DNA of 41,816 bases from Gnetum montanum. Its lineage: Eukaryota > Streptophyta > Gnetopsida > Gnetales > Gnetaceae. The DNA is taken from positions 162,310 through 204,125 of the forward strand of contig MNCI01016010.1 in NCBI GenBank assembly GCA_015680685.1, in the 5' to 3' direction. The translations under genes and the position numbers were made by a program. The notes under the pieces were generated by a model. It saw nothing but the letters and a program-made list of their open reading frames with translations, had not been told where the DNA came from and did no database searches. Below, one piece after another: positions 11,516 to 23,413 of this stretch (within the stretch, counting starts at the first letter, position 1; each line of letters begins with the position of its first letter).

Positions 11516-12836
11516 TGATTTGTTCCTAGGTACTCATACTTTGATCCTACATGTCAACCAAAAGCATATTAAGTGGCACCTAGGTAAAAGTAAACAAATA
11601 ATGTTAAAATTCCATAAAATATATGCAAATCTAATGCAATCAAGGCCATCCAAGGTCATTAGTGAGATAAGGTCAATTCAGAAAAGTGTAATAGAGGTGA
11701 ACAAAGATCACATAAAAGTCAAGCAAGGGGAAGTATAAGAAGTAAGGCTACAAATGGTTAATAAAGGTCACAATTTCACTAGTTTTATGCCTTAGTGAGC
11801 CATGATGCCAATTTATAGTCTTGGTGGATTATGATGCTAGTTTAAGGTCTTAGCAGGCCATGGTCATATGGTGTCAAATGGTTGTCATGGAAGGTCAAAC
11901 CCTACCATTTGATACTATTTAAAGGTAAAAAAGAGGCAAATAGAGTTATAATAAGACAAACAATGAACATATAAGGTCCTATAAAGGCTATAGAAGGTCA
12001 ACCAAGTCATCAAGGCAACATAAGTCCAAAGACAAGCTAAAGCATTACGTACTAGGAAAAAAAATCAAGCAAAATATATGATAAAAGTTGGCTGATATAG
12101 GTAAAAAATGGTTAGGTTTTGCTAGTTTTATGCCTTAGCAGGCCATGTTTTGAGGCTACAAGGCCATTAGGTGAGTTCATGCATCAATTAAAGCTATTTC
12201 TAGGTTGTTTAGACCTAAAAATCAAGTGGTTTGAGGATTCCATGCTAGGCTTAGCGTGGAAATAGGAACCCTTAGTATAGAAACTAAGGAAAATAGGTTT
12301 TGGAATGATTAGAGGTCCAAAGTTAAGGTTCCAAAACCTTCCCAAGGTAGTGTAGGTTCATATCCCACAAAATTGAGCACTTCGGAAGTCTGTAAAGGCC
12401 AAAAAGAAATTCTAAAGTCTTTCCCCCTTGTTTCCATGCTGGCGAATGTGGAAAAGAGGGGGTTTAGTATGGAGAACCAAAATTAAAGAAAAACTAATGT
12501 TAAACATGGTCAAATAGATAGCTAAATACCAAATCTAGAACTTGTGCATCTCTCGACCTTGTTTTGAGGTAATCTAAGGTAATTTTGAGTGTCAATAGGC
12601 ATCAAAATGGCTTCCCCAATTTTTCCATGCTGAGCATAGTATCTATAGCATGGAAAAATAGGGGGATAGTTGTTTTATGGATTCAGAGTGATTTAGGAGC
12701 ATTTTGACCAAGTTTCTAGGCCCCTAGGGTTGTAGACTTCAATTCTGCAAGTTTTTGGTTAATTTTAGGTAGTTTTGAAGGTTGTTTAAGGGAACCTAAG
12801 GTATTTGAAACACCACAAAATTTGGAGCTTAGTACT
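11516..12836. other. Element A spacer upstream of RT, tandem repeats
   Basis: No gene is visible. At 11775-11875 and again near 12120-12155 there are units like GCTAGTTTAAGGTCTTAGCAGG. In reverse complement these match the ~30-bp GTCC...TAAACTA repeats that flank pol in element C. From about 12400 the ~180-bp hairpin repeat begins (TTTCCCCC...CCATGCTGG ... GGAAAAGAGGGGG), and it continues after element C at 28656. Element C interrupts this spacer at 12832-12836, its left target duplication (GTACT). Confidence 0.7.
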
Positions 12837-13734
12837 TGTTCGACACCAAATAGGACCCTGGAACTCACGAACGACGCCGGCTGCATGATCGCAACACTTA
12901 GCTTTTGCTAAGTACATGGTGCCAGCGTACACACCCCGGCGTGTACGCCCAACATCCATTAGCGTATACGCCTGGCGTGTATGCCCAACATTCACCAGCG
13001 TATACGCCCAACGCTCAACATCTCCGCCCAGTTCACACCCAGCATGTTCAGCGTATACGCCCAGCAGTTGTAACATTTTGTATATTTGTAAAGTGTATGC
13101 ACCCGGTCAACGCGCCACGTGTCTCCCATCCCGAGTCTAGCGTAACAACCGGTATAAAACCCCCATTTTTCCACTTCATTAGGACGGTTGGCAAAATCCC
13201 AGAGCATACCAGAGAACATTTACGCTACGCACAAGAGCTGAAACCCTCTTACGCCCTATGCACTGCACGCACAGTCTCTACGCTCCACCTGCCTTGCGAA
13301 CCGGCCGAGTCATTCCTGCATACGCCAGGGCTTTTCGTCCGCCTTGTGTCCCCTTACCACTGCATTAGATCGGTGCACTATACTTTGACTCTGTACTGTT
13401 TACATTTGCTGCAAGTTCTTTTACAGTTTTACGTCAATTTGGCCTACGCATCGTTTACATCTGTTTATGCTCACGCTTCGTTTGCATCCTTTTACGTTTT
13501 ATGCTGTTTTTGCTGTTTACGCCTACACGCCGTTTACGCATAACCCAACGTATAGCATTTTGCGTACGCGCGGGGAAATCCTTGTCTGATCCATGTGCGG
13601 ACCACCCAAGGTACTCTGCCTCCATTGCATTCCAACTCGCCCTCAGGCGAAGGTAGGGTCTTCTGTACCCGTCCCGTGATCCCACGGCCTTTATTTTCCC
13701 TTCCAACCGGAGACCGACGATTTCAGGCAGTATA
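12837..13734 (+). repeat. 5' LTR of element C
   Basis: It starts TGTTCGAC and ends at 13734 (...AGTATA, where the 3' copy has GGTACA). It is very rich in TACGC and GTATACGC. A TATA box lies at 13153-13159. It aligns end to end with 27754-28650. Confidence 0.9.
13153..13159 (+). promoter_or_regulatory. TATA box of the element C 5' LTR
   Basis: GGTATAAAACCCCC matches a plant TATA box. The same site is at 28069-28075 in the 3' LTR. It places U3 at about 320 bp. Confidence 0.75.
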
Positions 13735-13738
13735 GAAA

Positions 13739-13757
13739 TTGGTGCTAGAAGGAGGGC
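13739..13757 (+). promoter_or_regulatory. Primer binding site of element C
   Basis: TTGGTGCTAGAAGGAGGG begins four bases after the LTR end. It starts with TGG, as expected for pairing to a tRNA 3' CCA end. I do not assign the tRNA from memory; a match of the TGGTGCTAGAAGG complement to plant tRNA 3' ends would settle it. Confidence 0.7.
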
Positions 13758-14505
13758 CTCCTTAAAAACCTTACCCGCAACTCCCAGTGTATACGCTATT
13801 AAGCATCTATGCCGCTAACGGTACGTCACCCCAACTTTCCCAGTGGTTACGTTGTCCGGTTCGAAAACCCAGCCCACAATTGTCCAACGTATATGCTGCA
13901 CAGTGTTTACATTCTTAAAAACTTGCTCTCCTACATCCTTTGTTTTACGTTCATCTGTTTTACGCTCTATTGTTAACGCTACAACCTGTTTACGCCGGAG
14001 TCGGCCTTTACGCTGAGCCCGTTTCATACTATGAACTGTTTACGCTATGAATTTTACACTGCAAATTTTTTACACTGCAACCCATTGTATGCTCGCCTAT
14101 TTTGCGCTTCCTTTTTTACGCTCTGGCATGTTTTACGCTGAGCTTGTGTTTACGCTGAGTTTGTCACGTTCGTCTATTTTACGCTAAACACCAGTTTTAC
14201 GCTAAGTGGTCCTTTACGCTGCAACTTATCTTACATTCTTGTGTTACGCTGATCACCTCTTTTATGTTGTATGCTGCTCCCTGTCTTACGCTCTTATTTT
14301 ACGCCATCCCACTTTACGCTGACCCATCCTGCGCCTTATACGCTTTCTAGCGTCTATGCTGCCCATATACGTTGTATACACTACACACGTTGTATACGCT
14401 GTATACGCTGATACCATACGTTGTCCTTTGAAGTGTATACACTGCACACCACATTACAGAGCAACTTTGCATTTCTAGACTTACTCATATTCGTAACATA
14501 GCATC
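13758..14505 (+). other. Element C leader, TACGC-rich
   Basis: This is 750 bp of untranslated leader between primer site and gag. From 13785 to 14425 it is a loose run of TTTACGCT, TTTTACGC and GTATACGC words, at least 18 TACGC occurrences by eye. No open frame of note is present. Confidence 0.75.
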
Positions 14506-17500
14506 ATGAACCCTTCAAACAATACCGCTCTCACCGCCCAGACCACTACCATGGACACCATAGCTATCCAACAGCCCGTCGCACAACACCCAGGAATGCA
14601 ACCCACAGCGGGTCCCCGCCGATCCCTAAGGCTACAAGGGAGGGACCCAGCCTCTAACATCATTACCTAGGACCAGTACAACTTTATCTGTATTAAGATA
14701 CAAGCTGACTTGGCTGTTGATCAAGCTGAACTGGAGGTGAAGAGGCAGTTTGAGCTGTATTACAGGGGGGGATGAGAGTTCATCCCTTCCCTGTATGACG
14801 TAATTCCCATTCCTGAACAATATTTAGATCTCATCACACAACTCCTCCTTCAAAGAAACAATTCGTTGGACCAGCCCGCATTGGAGCCCCAACCAGAGGA
14901 TGAGGATGGATTTGCCGCTCAATCCGAGCAAGGAGAGTCGTACCATACCTTAAGCCCTCAAGCATAGGTCAACCCCATCTTCCATCCTGGCACAGGGGAA
15001 CTCATGCCCTTGCAACACCTTAGATTCATCCAGGCTCAACAGCCACCGTCGGAAACAGTAGCACTAGTCCACGTCCCTCTTCCGAGTGATCACCAACCCA
15101 ACACCTTCCCACTCGCACTCATCCCCACAGCCGCAGCGGGCCCATCCTCACAAGTGCCGCCACCTTTCGATAACTTAGGGGCAACACTCCCACCGAGGGT
15201 GATAGGGATGCCACACGTGATTCCGTCATCCACATCTGCCCACTTCATACCACACGTCCAAGCACATACAGTTCCCCAAACAACCGTGACCCAACAAGGA
15301 GTCCCCGCCCACAACGTGGCAGGGCAATGGCCAGCAAGGGGAGCGCTGTCGCACCAAGCTCCCCATCCCCATACACCACCCCACGCAGTTCCACCAATCA
15401 ATGTTCTCCAAGCACAACCCCAGCTGCAGCAACACCAACAACAACCCTTTCCTTACCACGTGCCATCTGTAGCGCCGCCCGCCGTAACCTTTCCACAAGC
15501 ACCTGCGCAGTTGTCAGCCCTTCAGCCTAACACACAACAATCTAGCTTGTACAGTATACTGCAACCCCAAGCCACCGCATCACGTAGCACCCAAGACTAG
15601 GCTGATGCCAAGAAAATAATGCAAGAGCTTACTGAAGAGGTAAAACGCCTCAAAACAGCCATTGAGGGAGAGTTAAAGGTAGTAGATTTCTACAACGATG
15701 ACCCTATCAGCTCTTCGGTCCCACCTCTAACCTTACCTAAAGGTGTCCCCTTGCCCACATTAACCAAGTACAACGGGGAGACCGATCCCAACGTGCACCT
15801 TATAACATTCCGGCTAGAATGCGCGCTGCTCTAGGCTTGGCCCCACTCCATCCTCCGAGTATTTCCCATGTCCCTCACAGGGAGAGCACTCGATTGGTAC
15901 CGGGCCCTGCCTAGGAACTCTATTTTCTCTTTGGACGATCTTTTATGCCAGTTTGTGACCCGGTTCAAGTACAACTTGAAACCTGAGGCCACGCTGGACA
16001 ACCTCATGCAGATCAAGCAAGCACCGCTTGAACCTGTGCAGAAGTTTATTCAGAGATGGAGTGTGGCTGTCAATGAGCTGCACGAACCAATCTCTCCAAC
16101 CTATTTTCTTACAATTCTGAAGGGGGCTATTAATGATTTTTTTAAGTCTAAACTTTATTACCTTAACGCACGTGATGTGAATCAGGCATTTTTATAGATT
16201 AGAAACATAGAGGAAGCGGCTTAAAACAGCCATGACCCGGCATACTTGGCCTTCAAAAATCAACATACTAAAAAGGATAAAGAGAAGGCCAAGACAACTA
16301 TAGCAGCAATAGTGGGAACCCAGTAAACGAACACCACACATCAACAAAGACCGCCTACTACCACCACTAACTACTATCAGCCCGCTCCCACAACAACCCC
16401 GGAGTCATCATCACAGAACCCGACAAACCGTGCGCGTAATTTCGAGAGGAAGGAACCCTCTCAGTACACGCCTTTACCAATGAAACCATCCCAACTCTTT
16501 GACCAACTCTTAAAGGCTGGGTTGATGTAACATAAGCAATTATCCCCTGCGACCATCCAAAGGCATGAACGATTCTGCCAACTCATACAGAACCCAACCC
16601 TAGCAACGCCGGATGAGCCGCCCGTGCCCAAAGGATTTAGGATGGATCGCTTCTGCGACTACCATCAACGCAATGGGCACGGAACGGATTACTGCTTCAC
16701 CCTGAAACAGGATATCTAGAAGATGATTGATGATGACAAAATCACTTTTGACAGGGCTAACCCCGTCCAACCGCAAAATCAAACCATGGGGGTATACAAA
16801 GACCCCCTGAATATTAAAGAGGCAGCGTACGTAATTGATGTAATCTATTGTCACGATGATTTCGACACACCCTGCATTAACACCATCTACCGTGAAAATA
16901 AGCAGGAAACACTCGGCAAGCCGTTCGTGGTTCAGATTCCTCCCGCTGCATCCGCACCTGCATCTCAACCATCCCATGCCCCGCAGTGGCCATACGTAGT
17001 CCGAGTGCCCGCAACCATGCCCACCCCCAACATCCCGACGTGCCAAAAATCATACGTGGTGCACATCCCTCCGGTCAATCCCGCGGATACACCAACCCCT
17101 CATGCTCGGCCTACCCCTTTCGTAGTCCGAGTACCACCCGCCGTTGCAACAACGGAGGTCCAACCTCCACCAAGACCAACCCCGTACGTCATCAGGATAC
17201 CTGGACAGATTCCTGCCCAATCATATCCCACCGTCCACCCGCAACCCCGTCCGGCTCCATACGTAGTAAAGGTCCCAGGGCAATCCTAGGCTCCGAGGCC
17301 AATCCCACCTCCGTGTAACACACGAGAATGCTTGGCAAATAGGCTTACACGTGAGCGCATGGAGAAGGAATGCCAATGACTAGCCATGGAGCCACCCAAA
17401 CCAACTCCACTTAACTCTATGCCCATGTCATCATCCAACAGTCGACCGAACACGGACAGCAATGGTGAGTCATCCGAAACACAAGAACCGTATAAAATGG

Positions 17501-18617
17501 CAGGTCCTAACAATAACGAAAAACCACCAAAACGAAAAATAAAACTATTGGGTCCAATGGACCTAGTCACTGCTAATAAAAACGTCCCTGATAGTAGAGA
17601 TTTTGCAACGGCCCTGACAGAAGTTACTCAAGCCCTAAAACAGAAAAACACCTTGTTAAGCTTGTATGACTTGGTACTAACGTCCCAGACTCATCGGGAA
17701 GCTCTAGTACGCATGCTCACGTCAATCCCAATTAGCGAGGACTTGCCTCCGAGTGAACCGGCCATTCATGCCGTAATGTATCCATCTCACGGTGTCGTTC
17801 CTAAGCCCTTGAGCTTCCATGATGAGAACATCAAAGTAGACAAGAAGACAGGCAAGGCAACAAGAATCCCTATGTTCATAACTATACATGTAAACCAATT
17901 CAAAATACATAGGGTACATGTAGATGATGGGGCAGCCACCAACGTCATACCATATCCTATCATTGAACAATTGGGGCTCACTGACTTGATCAAACCCACC
18001 ACAACGACATGCTTAAAGTCCTTCAGCGGGTCGTGCGTATTAGTCAAAGGCACAATGACCCTAGACTTCGTAGCGGGAGACCAGTTCCCCACATCCGCTG
18101 ACTTCCTCGTTGTCGATGAAATGCCAAGATTCAACCTAATATTAGGAAGACCCTGGTTGGCCCAACTAAGACCTATGTCCTCCCCTATACATCAGGAGAT
18201 TCGCCTACCCTACGAGGGTGGTGAAATCGTCATACATGGGGAAGCAGCCTCTCCCCTCATTTCATCGCACATAGACGAGGACCGAGGTTCCGAGGTTAAA
18301 CTCGACAAGCCTGGTCAAAAGGACTCAAACAAAACGCAACTGGTGGGTAGTGAACCTTCGAATACGGGACAAGAGCTGAAGCCGAAATACCTGCGTTTAA
18401 CACTGTACATGTGTCACCTCATGAAAAAACCAACACAGAAACAACAACCGACATCGAAGCACCTAAAAGTATGGATACCGAAAACATTCTAACGGACGTC
18501 TCCTGGACTGAATTACCATTGAATGTGATCAGCGAAGGAGACGGAGAATACAAAATCATACCGGTCAACACACTCCCTGACAAAAAAATGAAGAAAATCA
18601 AGAAACAACTAAAATGA
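14506..18617 (+). pseudogene. gag-pro: Element C gag-protease polyprotein, broken
   Basis: One frame runs from ATG 14506 to about 18390, then shifts for the last ~75 codons and ends at 18615-18617. The N-terminal part is Pro/Gln/His-rich (15004-15600). Next come a short coiled segment (LTEEVKRLKTAIEGELK), the gag core (WYRALPRNSIF, FVTRFKYNLKPEATLDNL; 15740-16190), a zinc motif CDYHQRNGHGTDYC at about 16654-16695 (C-x2-H-x4-GH-x4-C, typical of Tat gag), six [PS][YF]VVxxP repeats (16921-17280), and a retropepsin domain with VHVDDGAATNVIP near 17917 and LILGRPWLA near 18140. Stops in the frame are mostly TAG (for example 14668, 14965, 15598, 15832, 16195, 16717, 17287) with a few TGA or TAA. 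The predicted polyprotein would package and process the element. This copy is not translatable in full. Confidence 0.9.
16921..17280 (+). repeat. Six-fold PYVVRVP-type repeat in gag
   Basis: Repeats start at about 16921, 16990, 17050, 17116, 17182 and 17257. They read PFVVQIP, PYVVRVP, SYVVHIP, PFVVRVP, PYVIRIP and PYVVKVP, spaced 20-25 residues by Pro/Thr/Ala-rich linkers. The heptads are conserved and the linkers are not, which suggests a repeated short linear motif between the zinc motif and the protease. Confidence 0.85.
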
Positions 18618-18619
18618 AA

Positions 18620-18900
18620 TGTTACAACGTCCGGAATGACGTTAAACTATGAACAGTCCGAAACGACGTTAAACTATAACACGTCCGAAATGACGCTAAA
18701 CTACGATAAAACCCAAAAACACAAAGAAATAGTAATAAACAACAAAAACAAAAAAAAATTTACAACACTCCTAGTCCGAAATGACGTTAAACTATCATGT
18801 CTGCAATGACATTAAACTAGCCATGGTCAGAGATGACCGGTCAACCGAGGCACTTACTCATTTACAATCGGGCCCGAAACGGCCTTAAACTAGCGCGTAT
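18620..18900 (+). repeat. GTCCGaaATGACGttAAACTA tandem repeats after protease
   Basis: About seven units with the core GTCCGAAATGACGTTAAACTA are spread over 280 bp, starting immediately after the gag-protease stop. The same core recurs before RT (23875-24005) and after integrase (27280-27750). Confidence 0.8.
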
Positions 18901-18967
18901 CTTGTTTCCTTTTTACGTACCGTTTATCATCACTTCAGTGCATTACATTTAAAATAGAAAGACAAAG

Positions 18968-19196
18968 NNNNNNNNNNNNNNNNNNNNNNNNNNNNNNNNN
19001 NNNNNNNNNNNNNNNNNNNNNNNNNNNNNNNNNNNNNNNNNNNNNNNNNNNNNNNNNNNNNNNNNNNNNNNNNNNNNNNNNNNNNNNNNNNNNNNNNNNN
19101 NNNNNNNNNNNNNNNNNNNNNNNNNNNNNNNNNNNNNNNNNNNNNNNNNNNNNNNNNNNNNNNNNNNNNNNNNNNNNNNNNNNNNNNNNNNNNNNN
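18968..19196. other. Assembly gap (229 N)
   Basis: The run of N falls inside the last exon of the antisense gene, so its C-terminus and stop cannot be placed. The bases after the gap (18930-18967) look like the end of the frame or 3' untranslated sequence. Confidence 0.99.
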
Positions 19197-22100
19197 TGAC
19201 CAGGTAGGGCGTTTCAGAGGAAATTCACCTACCGACACCTCCCCAGAAGTAGTTGTGATGACCCTCTTAGGTGATTCCATTTCCACGATTGTGTTTTGGA
19301 CAAAGGTATCAAAGGTGGAACGCAAACCCAAACCCTCCACAAACATCTCCAGTTGCCACTTTTCAATAGATACCTCTTTCAGCGACTTCTTGTACTGATG
19401 TTTATGGTTCTTCTCATCCTGGCCCCACTTGCGAACCTTGGAAGTGAAAGCCTTCCAATCTTGACACTTAAGGTTCAAGAGATCAATTTGAGCTTTGCAT
19501 TCCGCCATTCTCCGAGTTAGTGATGCATGACGGTTCAGAAGGTTCCAATACCTGGTGTACATAATCTCCGAGGTTCGCCAAGAACGATCTCCACTTAGTC
19601 TAGTAGCGGCAAACTCGTATCGAGCCTTTAAATCATCACGCTCCTCTATTACAGCAGAGAATTCCTTTTCCTTTGCCTATACTTGTAGCCACAACTGTTT
19701 AATAGAATGCCTACAAGTCCACAACGACTTGGCATTGTGTGCAAGGCTTTCTGCAACCCCTTCATAAACAGGCCTTGGCACCTGTTCTACTTCTGGGGAG
19801 AGTGTAGTTAGGCTTTCCATACTGATGCCCTCAGAGGGATCCCATCTTAGTTTAGCGCCTACCCACGTAGAGAACACGAACATTAAAACGGTACATGTAA
19901 GACACGAAGCTCCTAATCTTTAAATGATTCATACCTATATCAGGATGGACTTCCTGGAGATGTTCAATGACTTCTTCTATGATCCCATCCACAAAATCTG
20001 ACTTATTTGGCATCTCTGACCAAATAAGCGGCTGATGGGTACGGGAAGAACTAACCTCAGCGGTCCCCTCAGGGGGAACCGTCTTCATGGGAACGTCCAA
20101 CCGTACCGTCCTAGTACTGCTACCTTCATCTAAGCCAAAAACATGAAAATAAATAAATAAAAAGGGTAGGAGCCGCACTTAATATAATAAAAAACCAACT
20201 AAAAGCGAAGACATACCCTGATCCTTGTCACCTTTTGGGGGATCGCCCAGATCCAAGTCACCCTTGAGGAAGCTACTGAACATTTGGTTGATAGCGTCTG
20301 GGTCATCTAAAGGTTCAGGGTCAGTAGTGCTCTCTATTAATAGCTCTGTTCCCTCGCCTTGGCTCTTCTCTGGGCTTTCCTCCTCATTGTTTTTCTCGGT
20401 ACGCATATCCTCCTCTTCTCTGATGGTTTCTAAAGCCTGCTTTCTCACTTCATCAAATCGAAAACAATAACGACATGTAAGCAACTGAAGTAAGGGTTAT
20501 AAATGAATGAAAACGATGCAATAACAAGCGGATGAGCTTCGCTTACCAGGTATCTTGAAGCATATCTGCTTCACGCGTGGTTGGTTTATCTCAGCAGCTT
20601 CCTCCGTGGTGCGTTCAGGTCTTTTCAATTTCGACTTGGCTTTCCTAATGGTCTCTTTAATAACCCGCTCTTCCCGTCTGGCGGTTAGAGGTACATCCGC
20701 TGGCTGCATTCCTAGACTATCCTGGGTGTGGATGGAACAGACACGGACTCATCGATACCTTCTGGGGCATCCTGCGACTTGGCGGTCGCGTACAAGTGTT
20801 TGACCCACAGGCGGGATAGTTGACCCCGATCTCGTAGGACAAACTTGTTGTCCGCGTGCACCACAAGAAACTCGGCAAAACGGCGAAGATAGCCGACGAA
20901 GAAGGAAGAAGTGAAGTGCGATTGTGCTTTGATATTCAAGCACAACTGCACTATCTCCTTATGCAAGCCTGCCAACAAAAATTGAGCCCAGTTATATTGC
21001 AAGCCAGTTTCCAAAATCATCCGCATGATGCATACCGCCTCCACCCCAAAACTCTGCACCTGAGAAAGAGTTTTGGGAAACACCCGTGCTCGAAACAGGG
21101 GATACAATTCGTTCACTTCAACAACCTTTGCTTTCCCCTTCATCGGGAATCCCTTGGTGTTTTTCTTCACGCCAAGCCAAGATTCCAGATCGCGGATCGT
21201 TTGGAGCTCTTTATGAGACCTGTCCAATACTACAGGTAGGCCATCTGTTGGCATACCAAACAAGTTAGAAAAGAACACAGGCGACAGATGAAACACCAGC
21301 TTAACACCCTTAATCCGGGTGCTGTACTAAGAAACAGACTCATTAAAAGAGTCCACGATCCCTATCATCTCCCTGATTGAGACATTAGGGCTGGGTGTCA
21401 TAAAAAGCTCTAGGAGGCCGGCATTGTCCAAGCAACGAGTGAGGAGTGGCGAGGCTTTCTTACGCAGCCACTTCTGCACCTTGTCCACCCCCCGAACTTC
21501 ATTGACAAAGTCGTCTCAGTTTGTTCCGTCGTCACAAGATCCTGACCGGAGGGTGCGTCAACTGTTAAAATAAGTTAAGATGACCATATCAGCATAACCC
21601 CAAACAGTCGAACAAACCCACTAACGCATCTAAGAAATGTTATCACCCACTGCTAGTGGCAGATTTGGAAGTGTTGCCAAAGTTATGAGGAAAGACTAGC
21701 CCCTGATCTGTCCAATCTTTGTGAAGCCACCCACGAGCCTTGTACATTGCAAAGGCCCTGGAAAACTGATTATGGAAGCGGACCATCGAACCCTTCGTCT
21801 GAGCCAGAACGGCCCCACGAAGAGTGGGGGCCGTCATAAGGGCCTCCAGAGCGGTGCAAGCAAGGGCTATTCCTTCATCCTCAATGAGGGCCCTTCTGGG
21901 TTGGTCTTCGGTCTGCAAACAAGCGTGCGTTAAAACAAGAAACCAACATTAAATGAAAATAGACAAAGAAATAAATGTAAATTGTCCCACCTGGTTATTC
22001 AGTATACCATGCCAGGAGGATTCTGGAACAAGGTATGGGCACGGGCAGCTATAAACAATGTATTATTGACATAATCCAACCCCGGTGGCAGCAATGCCCA

Positions 22101-22440
22101 CACACGCGTTAACGGGCGGGTTGACTTGGGCCTGTGGGTAGTGCCATCCTCATCAACAAACGGCCCCTCGTCAATGTCTTCCATGAATACCATGACACCT
22201 TCGGCAGCCCCCGACAATATTGCATCGACCACACTCCGTGCGGTCACTTCGTCAAAATATGACCACATAGCCACTTCAAAATTGGTTAACAAGAAAGCTA
22301 GAAGTTCGCCAGCACCTTCCCTGAACCAGACCCCCTTGTCATCCACAAATAAAGCCGGGGGAAGATCACCTTCCTCAACGTAGCTAGCCCATGCTAGCAC
22401 CCCGATGAGTTCAACCACGATAAGGAAGCGTTTGCTGTCC

Positions 22441-23282
22441 CTGCAACCAATCGCAATGTCGCAAAACGAAAGTTCGCATCATAAATCGGCAAAAAAATCA
22501 AAAATTTAACTAACTGTTTACGCCCATTGTATATGTTGTACACAGAGTGTATACACCAACTCTATAGCGCGAAAAACACAACTTACACCTAGCGTATACG
22601 CTGTACACAGCGTATACACCCACGATTTATGCCCAGGATTCACGCTCAGCGTATACGCCGCATACAGTGTACGTTGAACAAACTTAGCACTTAGAGAAAT
22701 TCAAAATTAGCATATACGATATATACAGAGCGTATACGATGATCTACACTTAGCGCAAAAAAATGCATTCAATATAGCGTATACGCTATCTGCAGAACGT
22801 ATACGCCGACTAATACTTAGCGTAAAGAAAGAAATTTAGCTCAGCGTACAGGCTAGCCAACTCAGCGTCTACGCTGACGGCGATCTGTTTTATGCTGATG
22901 CCCCAACCCCTTCACATGTACGGCATATACACTCAATTTCAAGTTCGGCGTGAATAGTTTACGCTAGAAAGATAAAGTAGTATGCCGAAGACAACTGTAC
23001 GCATATGGCGTATACACCGAACAAACCCTCGGCGTATACGCCGTCGCAAGAAACAGAACTTACGCCGATGACAAACACGCTAACAAACTTTTACGCTAAA
23101 ACAACGCAAAAAAATGTTTACGCCAGGACTGAACACCGTCTACACTGCACAGTTACGCTAGCGTGCACGCCGAAAACCCTCATGATGAGAAATCCCTACG
23201 CTTGGCGTATACGCCGAGATCGTCTACGCTACAAATATAGTGAAGCACATAAAAAACAATAGAGGTAGGGATCGGAGCCTAC
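22441..23282 (-). other. Intron 1 of the antisense gene, TACGC-rich
   Basis: On the - strand the donor reads CTACAG|GTAGG and the acceptor GGTTGCAG|GGACAGC. The 842-bp interior is full of GTATACGC, AGCGTATACGC and TTTACGCT, the same words as the element LTR and leader. Joining E1 to E2 keeps the frame (phase 2). Confidence 0.7.
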
Positions 23283-23413
23283 CTGTAGGACGTCACAGGC
23301 CATGCTGGAATCTTTGGCCTCGGCAAACCCTACAACATGGCCTCCGTCTCCTCGGCGAAGGTTAGATCGGGACCCTTCCGCCCCTGGCCCTCCACTTCCT
23401 TGCCCTTGCCCAT

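Larger units (their letters stand above)
18930..23413 (-). pseudogene. Antisense multi-exon gene inside element C
   Basis: Seven exons on the - strand are inferred from GT-AG borders and frame continuity: E1 23413-23283, E2 22440-22008, E3 21912-21647, E4 21561-20547, E5 20447-20217, E6 20129-19935, E7 19858 into the N gap. Intron phases are 2,0,2,1,1,1; introns 2-6 are 76-99 bp and intron 1 is 842 bp. E2 resembles the FCP1/NIF HAD-phosphatase fold (KRFLIVVELIGVL, LLTNFEVAMWSYF, NNTLFIAARA, NPPGM), but the family's DxDxT Asp positions are absent, so it is probably not a phosphatase. E4 has a second conserved domain (FMTPSPNVSIREM, DSFNESV, GVKLVFHLSP), perhaps related to the 'putative plant transposon protein' family (weak). 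E5 is acidic; E7 is a probable coiled coil. Damage: TAG at 23330-23332, two TGA near 21558 and 21516, TAG at 21327 and 19677, and a frameshift near 20720. An alternative E2 donor is at 21990. The cellular role is unknown. Confidence 0.78.

Noticed and set aside
12905-13543. A 212-codon open frame in the element C 5' LTR, with a 208-codon counterpart at 27833-28459 in the 3' LTR.
   Set aside because: The frame spans the TATA box, so the LTR transcript would not contain its start. TACGC/GTATACGC words lack stops in this frame and give long open runs by composition (repeated VYAQH/AYTP).
15090-15498. Trp/Gly-rich open frames on the - strand opposite gag.
   Set aside because: They are shadows of the Pro/Gln/His-rich gag segment on +; no splice sites or domain support them.
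14506-18617. TAG stops as programmed readthrough or a variant code.
   Set aside because: There are too many, at unrelated positions; they are matched by TGA and TAA stops and by LTR transitions, so decay is the simpler cause.
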